A stretch of DNA of 64,000 bases from Diphasiastrum complanatum. Lineage: Eukaryota > Streptophyta > Lycopodiopsida > Lycopodiales > Lycopodiaceae. Shown here in pieces: positions 54,940 through 64,000 of this stretch (positions are counted from its first letter, which is position 1; every line of letters begins with the position of its first letter). Below the pieces are notes generated by a model. That model made no database searches, was not told the DNA's origin, and worked only from the letters and a program-made list of their open reading frames with translations. The stretch spans positions 35,896,611-35,960,610 of the forward strand of contig CM055096.1 of the NCBI GenBank assembly GCA_029204225.1. Direction: 5' to 3'. Position numbers and translations under genes: made by a program.

Positions 54940-56591
54940 TTCCCTCTTCCTTAAAAGATTCCTTATCTAAGGAAGAAAATCGGGGAACCTCAGTCTTTTC
55001 CCAAGTATCATCATCCTTAGAGCTTCCTTTCCATTGAACCAAATACTCAATTACCTGCCGGTTTCTGAGCCCACGTTGACGTACATCAACAAGCGCTGTG
55101 GTTCCGTAGGTATCAAGTCATCCTTTCCACCAAGTCGTTCCTTTAAACGACTAATGTGAAAAACAGGATGGACCTTAACACCTTGAGGAAGTTCTAGCTG
55201 ATAAGCATTCTGATGGAGTTTCTTTACTATACGGAATGGACCTGCATAACGAGATGATAAGTTAGGACATTTTTTAGTCTTTAATACCTTAGAGTCTTTT
55301 GGGATGCCATTTTTACGTTATCATGGACAACAAGCAACATTTCTTGCATATCATGCAGGAAATTTACTACTGCTTTAACCTTTAGGCTTTTGAGGCCCAC
55401 TGAAATAGGAGCCCTAGGCTAGAAACCATACATAAGAGAAAATGGACTAAAACGCGTCCCAGAATGCTTTGCGCTGTTATATGCAAACTCAATCATTGGA
55501 AGGTATCTTTCCCAATCCGACTGTCTTCTGGAAACATATGTCCGAAGCATATCTTCCATAGACTGGTTTGTCCTCTTTGTCTGACCGTTCGATTCAGGAT
55601 GATCTAAAGACCCTAGACTTAACGTGGTCTCTAATTTCTCAAAGACTGCCTGCCAGAATTTGCCAGTGAACTTAGAATCTCGATCACTAACAATGTTATT
55701 TCGCAAACCAAACAACCTGAACAACTTTTCCACAAAAAGCCGAGCAAGTTCAGAAGCTTTGACAGTTTTCTTGATTGGTATGAATTGCGCCATTTTAGTT
55801 AACCTGTCAACTATTATCCAAATGCCATCATTTTGCTTTCCTGTCCGAGGTAGCCCAACCACAAAGTCCATGGAAATACTTTTCACTTTTTTTCGGGAAT
55901 TTTCAAGGGCATCAGTAAATCAGCTGCCCTAAGTCTTTCAGCTTTATTAATCTGGCATTGTCCACACCTGCGAACATATGCCTCCACTTGACTTTTTAAG
56001 TTTGGCCAATAAAAGTTCTTTTTTATTAAGTCAAGCGTCCTCTATGAGCCAGGGTGCCTTGCACATGGGCTGTCATGACATTCATGCAGGATTTGGGTCC
56101 TTATATCATCATTTTTTGGCATACAAACCTTTCCATTCCGGAAAAGTAACCCATTCCTATTGGAATAGTCTCTTAATACCTTGTCCTGAGGAGAAATTTT
56201 GGAATCATGCATTCCAAGCTCATCACTAGATCTAGAAGAACTGCTAGAACATCTAGCCAAATATGACCGAAGTACCTATCTGTCTTACACAAATCTCTTT
56301 AAGGACATAACTCAGATTGGATCTCACAAAAGCTTAACTGATTGACCTCTCCAATCCGGCTTAAGACATCCGCGACACTATTAGAAGTAGTATTTCGGTA
56401 CTCTATGTCATAATGAAATTCTTGGAGCATCTCTGACCATCTGGCCTTACGACCTCAAGGTCAACCACATCGTTAATATACTTTAACGCTTGATAGTCAG
56501 TAATTATGGTAAACTGGGAGCCATACAAATAATGTCACCAAACTTTTAGGGCATGAATGACAACAAAAAGTTTCTTGTCATAGGTGGAATA
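54940..56591 (-). pseudogene. Element N: Ty3/gypsy chromovirus (RNase H tail, integrase, chromodomain)
   Basis: Minus strand from the right: RNase H end (FTIITDYQALKYINDVVDLE) near 56500; integrase zinc region (HECHDSPCARHPG, KNFYWPNLKSQVEAYVRRCG, QCQINKAERLR). The core follows in an open 155-residue frame: SMDFVVGLPRTGKQNDGIWI, NIVSDRDSKFTGKFWQAVFE and HPESNGQTKRTNQSMEDMLR, where the catalytic Glu is Lys. The GPFRIVKKLHQNAYQLELPQ and HPVFHISRLKERLGGKDDLI block precedes a chromodomain (NRQVIEYLVQWKGSSKDDDT, WEKTEVPRF) near 54970-55075. Chromodomains target insertion to marked chromatin. Stops and frame changes are frequent, and RT, protease and gag are absent because element J's LTR starts at 56592. 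Confidence 0.86.
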
Positions 56592-57683
56592 TGTTGGAAA
56601 GAGGTGTGTAACTTATCGTGCACAGCGAAATAAACTATCTTCCTCTTTCTTCATGCATGACTACGCCTATCAATTTCGAACAAAACAATAGTGATAAAAA
56701 TCACGTTTGATCTTATAGTAACTAACTTTGAAATCATTAGTACTACAGTGATTATGTAGCCAAACATTTAAAGCATTGAATTATCACACAAATAATCAGT
56801 CGCGAAGAATTATAGAAACACATACATTCTGAGATGAAGTTGAACGCAATAAGAAGATAATATTGATTTAGTATGAAAGCGAAACAGATGTGAATGAGTA
56901 CAAGAAGTTGCGGATCGAAGCCGCGTACTCTAAGCTATCTCTGAGCGGCTAAAATATAAGTCTGAATTAAGCGCAACTACTGATAAACAATAAGCACAAT
57001 AGCAATCTATAATCAACTCTAAAGAACTGAGCTAGAATGTTCGCAGGCAATGCGGCTGCCAGTTGGCTGGAGTCTGCTGACATTCATCCAGTTCTTCTCA
57101 GAAGTTGCTTGCTGATAAGCGGTGACATTTGGCCGTAAACAGTCTGTCTGCATAAATGAACATGACTATCACTCTGCAAAAATGAACGTAATTGTCATAG
57201 GCAAAAAATGTGATACTTTGCAAAAATGAATGTAAACTGCCACAGACAAAAAATGCGACTTTTTTGAGAAATGCGACAATGTCACAAAATCTCATTTCTT
57301 GAATATCCCACACTTTGCCAAAGTCATTTCCTTAACATTTGAGGCACTTTGAAAAATGCGAAAAATGTGACACTGCATTTTTACCCACAATTTCTGACAA
57401 GCGAAAAATACGAAAAACGAGACACTACATTTTACTGAAAATTTTTGACAGTGTCGCTTTAAGAGAAAATTGACTGTAGCAAAAAGACGACGGTGTCGGG
57501 TTTTGTAGTGAGGGAAAATTTTTGACATTGTTGTCAAACTTCGTGTATTTCTACAAACTGTGTAAAAACACTTGTAATTCTACAGACTATGTAAAACACG
57601 GGAGAATCTGCTGAACTGGATAAACATTTGGATGAAAATCAAAAACCGATTAGTCGATTAGTAGAAAGGAGAATAATCCAACA
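56592..57683 (-). repeat. Element J 3' LTR (1092 bp)
   Basis: The minus-strand LTR begins TGTTGGATTATTCTCC at 57683 after a purine tract (TTAAGGGGGAG) and ends ...CACCTCTTTCCAACA at 56592. Terminal inverted repeats TGTTGGA / TCCAACA are intact. It shares CATGACTACGCCTATCA and TTGTAGTAACTA-like blocks with the LTRs of G and H. Confidence 0.78.
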
Positions 57684-59385
57684 CTCCCCCTTAATTTGAA
57701 TCCATGAATGTCTTGAACTTTAAACTTAGTTCTCTACACAGAATTTTCTGTGTGCATCCAACTTTAATGCTTTGGTAAAAATATTTGTTGTCATATCTTG
57801 CGTTCAACAGTTTTGCAATCTGACCTCTTTGTTGAGAACTTTGCTTCTGACATAGTAATACTTCACCTCGTTGTCGAATCTTAGTGCTTTGATTTGTTTC
57901 CCAGTTTGATTTTTTGCATGCTCTTTGAATTGTCTGAACTTGATGAAAGCTTCTGATTTCTGTTTAATGAAGTAAATAGCTATTCTTCTGGAGAATTCAT
58001 CAATAAAGGTAATGAAATACTTTGCATTTAGCAATTAAGGAGTTTGCATAGGTCCACATATATCTGTATGAACAACATCTAATAGACCTTTTGCTGCATG
58101 CCTATGACTCAATCTAAAAAGAATCCTAGTCTACTTTCCAAAGATGCAGCTATGGCAAATAGAGAGATCGACTTTATCAGAAGGATAATCGAGATCAAGT
58201 ACTAGGGATTGTCTGGACATTTTTGAAACAAATGCATAATTCAAGTGTCCTGAACGATGATGGCATAGTAATGCTTTATTGACAAGAACAGAAGTGTTCA
58301 AAACTTGACTAGAATCAGAATAACAATGTGCCAATCTATATAAGTATCCATGCCTCTTGCTGAGTGCAAGGATCTTATTACTCCTATCGATAATTCTGCA
58401 TTGATCAGACTCAAATTCCACCTTATGAGCTAAATCTATAATTCTACTTACTGCTAACAGATTTGTAGAGAGTTTAGAAACATACAAGACTTTTGATAGT
58501 AGTTTGAATTAATCATGCTGGAATGGTAATCTTACAGTACCTCCACCTTCGATAGTGTGAGTGCTATCATCACCAAGATGAACATACTTCTTTGTGCTGT
58601 AAGGCGTATATGATTCGAAAATCTCACGATGACTGGTCATATGTTGAGTAGCTCCAGAATTCATAAAAGCGCCTTCGTCTATTTCGACTTCAAGAGATGC
58701 TGTAACTGTATTTGCTTGTTGATCAGGTTGCTTGGCTGCATTCTTCACTTTGAGAATTTGGCAATCCTAGATCTCATGGTTATTGCGCTTGCAATACCTG
58801 CAAAACATCTTCTTCTTCGACAAATGTGAATTTGATGATTGTTCTTGACTTTGAGTCTGTTTCTGATTCGATGTAGACTGCTTGGAGCTTTTCGACTTTT
58901 GTTGTTTTGAGCCCTTGTTGACATATAGAGCATGAGACGAAGAGGTAGACGAAGTGTCTTGACTTCTTCAATTATCTTCTTGCAGCAACATAGTGATAAC
59001 TCTGGTAAGAGTTAAATCTGAGTGTGTCGTGATGATCATCACCCAGTTCTCATATGTAGAGGGCATGCTTGAAAACAATGTCATAATTGCATCTTAATCA
59101 TGTATGACTGATCCGACAGCTGCCATCTGTTGCAAGAGATTCTTAAACTAGTTAATATGATTCTGAAGATAATCATTATTTGACATCTTGAGTGTGAAGA
59201 AATTCCTTCGAAGATGTAACTTGGTAGTTACGTCTCTCACATCATATAGTGAGCTCAAGATGTCCCAAACTTCTGTCGAAGTCTTAGCTTCTACTATGTG
59301 GCCAATTTGAGTATATGATATATTGAGGATAATAAGCACGAAAGCTTTACCATCCTTCGATTTTCATTTTGAGTCTTATGTGTCG
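57684..59385 (-). pseudogene. Element J: copia remnant with an integrase/RNase H deletion joint
   Basis: Minus strand from the right: gag (KDGKAFVLIILNISYTQIGH, LYDVRDVTTKLHLRRNFFTL, SRVITMLL-like), with stops near 59148, 59098 and 58968. Zinc knuckle CRYCKRNNHEI*DC has a stop inside. Protease reads FMNSGATQHMTS, with the catalytic Asp as Asn. Pre-integrase: YVSKLSTNLLAVSRIIDLAH and HRSGHLNYAFVSKMSRQSLV. Integrase runs KYFITFIDEFSRRIAIYFIK to KALRFDNEVK, then passes in frame straight into the RNase H end YYYVRSKVLNKEVRLQNC. About 3 kb of integrase, RT and RNase H are deleted. The gag start is missing at 59385. Confidence 0.84.
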
Positions 59386-59539
59386 TCTTTAGATTTCATT
59401 TTCACTGAAGTAGAAATACTAGAACGAATGGTAGACTGGAAACAATTTATAGATCCTTGTATTGCTCAAGGAAATGATAGCTTAGAAGGACACACCAATT
59501 CTAATGATGAATGGTTCACTATTTTTGTTTTCAAATGAT

Positions 59540-60414
59540 GAATGGTGAGCCAACCATGCATTGGAAATACTATTCTAATGATGGAGACAACGCATGGAGT
59601 GAACCTTTCAAACTGTTGCAGCGTGTACCTTCAAAAGACGAAGCCATCTTCTAGCATCCACGAAGGATCTGGATCCAAATGAAATGAAAGGAATAATGTC
59701 CTTTATTGATTATTTGTGGTTCATGAGCCGGAAGTTTTCAGAATACAAGGATCGCAATGATGCATGTGTGGTGGAAATCAAAAAACTTGTCGAATATCTT
59801 TCCAAAGAAAAAATGTTTTCAGGATCAATGTATAGCCAAGAGGATTTTTGGCCACAATCCTTGCCAACCACTTTCGATTCATCTATATCAACTTCGATCA
59901 ATGAGGTCGAAATGGATGTAGAGTTATTACCCCGGAGGTTTTGTGGGCGAAAAGCTGATGCACCTGTGGTTGAATTCATCCCACATAGAGAGGTTGTGTT
60001 GGACAAGTTCATTGCAATGCGGCCTCCAGATGAAGATGTTGTGGAGGGTTCCATACCTATTTGGGTGGCAAAAGTTGTCAAAGTGAAGAAAAACTCAGAA
60101 GGCTTGGCCACAGATTTCAAAGCATTATGGTATGAACCAAAATCTAATCAACGGCGTAGAAATCAGAGACAAGTTGACAACTTGTAGCTGTACAAAATTG
60201 CTTGGAGAAAGAATGGATTATGAACAACAACGGACCACAATATATGGATGTAGATACAGTTGTTCATGCATGGAAATCAAAGGCGGAAAAAATAATTAAA
60301 GCACACGGGTATACTGTGGAAAAATCAATATCCATTTCGAAAATATCAGTGGCACACATCAAAGAATACCTATCCAAATTATCCGATGAATATGCAGCTG
60401 ATATTGATGAGTAG
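59540..60414 (+). pseudogene. Unrecognised gene fragment (charged protein, frameshifted)
   Basis: The main frame runs 59684-60187: MKGIMSFIDYLWFMSRKFSE, EIKKLVEYLSKEKMFSGSMY, then FIPHREVVLDKFIAMRPPDE, GSIPIWVAKVVKVKKNSEGL and ATDFKALWYEPKSNQRRRNQ. After the stop a second frame (60202-60414) gives KEWIMNNNGPQYMDVDTVVH, AWKSKAEKIIKAHGYTVEKS and VAHIKEYLSKLSDEYAADID. The two parts look like one protein split by a frameshift; splicing is not excluded. The block AMRPPDEDVVEGSIPIWVAK followed by WYEP recalls small barrel domains (BAH or Tudor type) found near the ends of some plant transposon-derived proteins. That is a guess. Upstream, 59540-59683 has related-looking but broken frames. Confidence 0.5.
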
Positions 60415-62614
60415 AGTTCATGATCATTGTAGTTGTAGAGTCATGGTTACAACCTTTGTCGCCATAATTATTGGACTTGTAATGTATTTAATTTAGTGAG
60501 TGTTGGCAGATTCCGAATCCGCAACAAGGCCAAATTTGGCTCCAAAAGACGCGTAATTCCTTCTGTAAATTTAATTGTAAATCCAGCTTGGCAATTTTGT
60601 AGAAAGTTGACTTTTTGTATGCTAGGGTGTGGGCATGTCACCCTATTATAAGTAAATCATATTTCATGGCATGTGCATTGTAAGACCATGAGGAATCATG
60701 ATGTAGAAAGTTTAACGGCTTTTTGAAATTCTAAAGGTTGAAAATAGTTTTTAATTCACTCTTTAGAATAAATAGTAAATCACTAGTCTAAAAGGTTAAA
60801 CTTCTACAAATTTGTCTAGAATTGCACCAAAGTTGTGCATCTTTTGTATTAGTCTCTTGGCTAATGTAGGGCTTGGCCCAAGACCATTAATTATAAATAT
60901 GAACTGCTTTTAGTGGAAAGTGACACATTGTGATTAAATTTCTATGAGAGTTCTTATAATACAGCTTGTTCAAAGTAGTATATGATTCAATGATGTTTAT
61001 GTTTCTTTTAACTATCAAATTATGTTTATGTTTCTTTTGAAATTCTATATCAATGTTTATGTTTAAAAGTTGTCTATGTTGTTCGGATCGACATTGATTT
61101 TGGACATGATTATATCGGATTTCCCAAAAACATCCACCATAACCCCTTTGATCTAACAATTGGAACGATTTACATTTATATTAGGTGCTCATAGCTATTG
61201 GACAAAAGCATCAATAAATTTTAGAAACTAAATTGTGACTTGTTGATCAAATTTGTCTTGTTTGGCTTATAGTTGTATTGAAATGAGATTCGAACTTGAG
61301 AAATCAAGAATTAGTAAGTTGTTATTGTTTTTCTTATCTGGCTCTTTTGGTACCATATGTAGAAAATAGTCCTAAATAAATTAAAAAGTCCAAAATTAAT
61401 TGAGACAGTGTTGATAGGATATTTGCTTCTATTTAATTGACTTTGACTAATTGCCTTGTCTAAATTTGGTAACTAGACTATAATTAGCCTAACTAGAGTT
61501 TCCTCAAAGTTGCATTTTGACAATTGTCACATTTTCATGTTTCTTTTTTGAGTGTCAACAAATCTTTAGGATACTAATGATTTTGCAATGGTCATTTCTA
61601 GGTGTGTCGCTTGTCATTGTAATTTTATCTTACAAAGTGTTGTGCTTGAAGTTGTAGTTGCTTCACAACTACGAGGCATGTCTTAGATGATGATTTGATT
61701 TAGGGGTAGAATTCAAATGACTTACACTCAATGATGGTAATTTTTTTGTTTTCACCTAGGTTGGTTTTATTTTTATTTTCTTGATTGTTGAAGTAAAGTT
61801 CAAAATTAAATGATTTTACATATATAATTTTTTGCACATGATCTTGGTCGGATCAGCCTAAAAATATTCATTTTTGAGAATTTGGGACTCATTTTTAGCC
61901 TTAATTAAACTCTTAGAATTGCACAAAATCTTGCTTCACAAAACTTTTAATTTACTATAGTTTCAAGATGTGGATTGATTTTTTCTATTTTTATTTTAGT
62001 ACAATGTACAGAGTTGCTTTTATCCAAAATAGAAATCAATAAGATGACTTGAAAGTACATCTAATTGGAAATTTTTCTCTCTAAGCCAATTTTTGATACA
62101 AAAGCCAAATTTTGTTGGTTTGTTCATAGAGTAAAGAAGCAGTGTTAAAAGAAGTTTTTAGCCTAATGAAACAAAAAAAAAAAGAATATGCTTTTGAGCT
62201 TTGGTTTTATAACATCCAAGAATGCATGTCCTATTAAAAAAATATCTTGAAAAAATGTCCTTCACAAACAAACACCAAATGGGCCAAATAAATGATTGTT
62301 TTGAGATAAAAGAGTTAAATAAAAGTACGAAGTTTTTTTCTAAACAATGCAATGCCAGGAGATTTTGGCTGGGCATGCTACCACCTTTAGCCAGCCTCCT
62401 GATGAAGTATATGGACTAGGTATTCTTCATGCGCAGGTGGGCTACCTTGTTGTAGCACTTGCGGCTAGGAGTGCTACAACATGTAGCCTACCGTTGGATG
62501 ACAAATATCAGACATAGCAGGTCCAGATCTACGGTGGAAATTAACGATGATTTAAAATGTGACTTTCGTAGTCAACCGGATGATGCCATGTGTCCTATAT
62601 CACTCTCACACCTA
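60415..62614. other. A/T-rich gene-free interval
   Basis: I see no gene over 2.2 kb. A small direct repeat (ATGTTTATGTTTCTTTT, three degenerate copies) lies at 60990-61065. The rest is unstructured A/T-rich intergenic DNA. Confidence 0.5.
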
Positions 62615-62668
62615 ATTCACACTTAAGTACATATAATTCAGTGATTCACACTTAGTACATATAATTCA
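62615..62668 (+). repeat. Tandem duplication of a 25-26 bp word upstream of the NPF gene
   Basis: ATTCACACTTA(A)GTACATATAATTCA occurs at 62615-62640 and again at 62644-62668. It lies about 105 bp before the ATG, so it falls in the probable promoter or 5' UTR. TACATATAA could serve as a TATA-like element. Confidence 0.7.
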
Positions 62669-62773
62669 CTTGGCCGGAGAGGGAGAGGGATATGAAGGCT
62701 ATACGTTCGTTGTTTTGTAAAGGAAAGTGCCAAAGATCTTCAATCACTTGACGTGCGAGCAAATCACCTGATA

Positions 62774-63898
62774 ATGACAACACATGGAATTGATCAGGAG
62801 GATGCAGCAGTGATGGAGACAACCGGTGAATTAGATGGCATATCACTCGATATATCAGCAGCAAACCCCATATTAATAAATCAGAACACCCAAACCAGAA
62901 AATATCGAGCGTGCATGTCGCTTCTGGGTACGTAACGCTGTCTGTTCAACAACTAAGTGTCATTGTTTCCTTTTGCTAGCAACAGCACTTAACAGATCTT
63001 TGCAATCCTTCTACAGGAGTTACAATAGTCGAGAAAATGGTGTACTATGCAATCTTCGGGAATCTTGTAACGTTCCTTTCCCAGGTTTTGCATTTGGATG
63101 CCGCTTCTTCAGTCAAGAATGTAAACACTCTTGTCGGCGTCTGCACTGTTGCAGCACTTGTAGGAGCCTACATTTCAGATGCGCATCTGGGTCGATACTG
63201 GACGATCGTGACTTTCTTTACAGTCTACTCACTGGTAAGAGAGGAACTTGAATATATGCAGGAGTCTAAATTTTCTGCTACTGATTCATTTGTTCTATTT
63301 AATTACACAGATTGAATGCTTAATCGTTGCCGCAGGGACTAATTTCTCTGACAATATTCACTTCACACCCGTCTCTTAGGCCGATTCCATGCTCACTAGG
63401 AAGTCCGGACTGCAGAAGGCCTACAAAATGGCAATTTGGTTTTTTTGTGTTCTCTGTGTCTCTGATTGTGATAGGGACGAGCGCTAACCCATGCTACTTA
63501 GCTTTTGGTGGAGATCAGTTTAATGATGATGGTGATGCGGAGGAGAGGAAGCAGAAAGCCTCGTACTTCAACTGGTTATTTTTTGGTATATGCTTCGGCG
63601 CCTTCCTCGCTTGCACGTTAGTAGTGTATATCGAAGAGAACGTAAGCTGGAAGTGGGCATTTGCAATCCTCACTTTCTGTATGCTGATGGCGTTGTTTGC
63701 GGTCGTCGTTAATTCCTCCAACTATCGTGAAAGACCACCAAATGGCAGCCCTTTTACCCGGTTGGCGCAGGTGCTGGTAGCGGCTGCTTGCAATTGCAAA
63801 GCCAAACTACCATCAGACCACCAGGATTTGTATGAGGCTCCAGAGATCATGAACGAGAAAGCTACGAGATCGAAGCTGCTGCACACCAGCGACTTCGG
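62774..63898 (+). CDS. NPF (NRT1/PTR, POT family) transporter, first three exons, runs off the window
   Basis: Exon 1 is 62774-62927 (MTTHGIDQEDAAVMETTGEL to YRACMSLL). Exon 2 is 63017-63234 (GVTIVEKMVYYAIFGNLVTF to FTVYSL). Exon 3 is 63336-63898 (GLISLTIFTSHPSLRPIPCS to LLHTSDF). Introns of 89 and 101 bp have GT/AG ends (gtacgt...ctacag; gtaaga...gccgcag). A third donor GT lies at 63899. The product is a proton-coupled importer of nitrate, peptides or other small molecules in the plasma membrane or tonoplast. Helices 1-6 are visible; family landmarks include SDAHLGRYWTI, SANPCYLAFGGDQFND and FNWLFFGICFGAFLA. The helix 1 ExxE(R/K) motif reads TIVEK, so the first Glu is Thr. The second half, including helices 7-12, is beyond the window. 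The start ATG fits the family's usual short N-terminus. Confidence 0.92.
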
Positions 63899-64000
63899 GT
63901 AAAAGACTGTTTCCTAATCACCTCCCAAGGGTTGTCTCATGACTTACTGGAAACGTAGCAATCTAAGAAGAGTTGCATCGCGTTTGTATGCGCAGCTTTC

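Overview
The window is eukaryotic nuclear DNA from a land plant. The evidence is a long intronless PLS-class pentatricopeptide repeat (PPR) gene, an intron-containing NPF/POT transporter gene, and a dense layer of Ty1/copia and chromodomain-type Ty3/gypsy retrotransposon remains, several with primer sites matching initiator tRNA-Met. I suspect a non-seed vascular plant such as a fern or lycophyte, because of the style of the PPR gene and the heavy copia load. That is inference only; no sequence here fixes the species.

Layout. 1-11.6 kb: minus-strand copia remains. Element E1 is a gag fragment, element D is broken by an 831-bp LTR-like insertion, and element A is nearly complete with a tRNA-Met primer site and parts of both LTRs. 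11.6-12.6 kb: an unrecognised plus-strand reading frame of 333 codons broken only by three in-frame stops. 12.6-15.1 kb: no gene. 15.1-18.1 kb: plus-strand copia pieces F and G joined by LTR fragments. 18.1-21.8 kb: element C (minus), a sister of A. 22.4-23.6 kb: an A/T-rich stretch carrying about nine GC-rich palindromes, the least explained structure in the window. 23.8-28.0 kb: pieces of a copia family in both orientations (including element L), then a gypsy integrase. 28.6-37.8 kb: two inverted copies of one LTR (LTR-K), two copies of another (LTR-T), element K, and a long non-coding body with a primer site. 38-47 kb: elements I and H of one copia family (beta). 47-48.4 kb: a domain of short GTCGGATGTA-like repeats. 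48.7-50.1 kb: the end of element M with a 975-bp LTR. 51.2-53.7 kb: the PPR gene. 54.1-59.4 kb: chromovirus N, whose coding region ends at element J. 59.5-60.4 kb: an unrecognised gene fragment. 60.4-62.6 kb: A/T-rich DNA with no gene. 62.8 kb to the end: the first three exons of an NPF transporter gene.

How it works together. There is no operon-like or cooperative gene set. Only the PPR and NPF genes look like host genes. Every retroelement I could translate carries stops, frameshifts, deletions or lost catalytic residues, so I expect none to be autonomous. The region reads as a gene-poor interval built by repeated nested and truncated insertions. All identifications come from reading translations and motifs by eye; no database search was possible.
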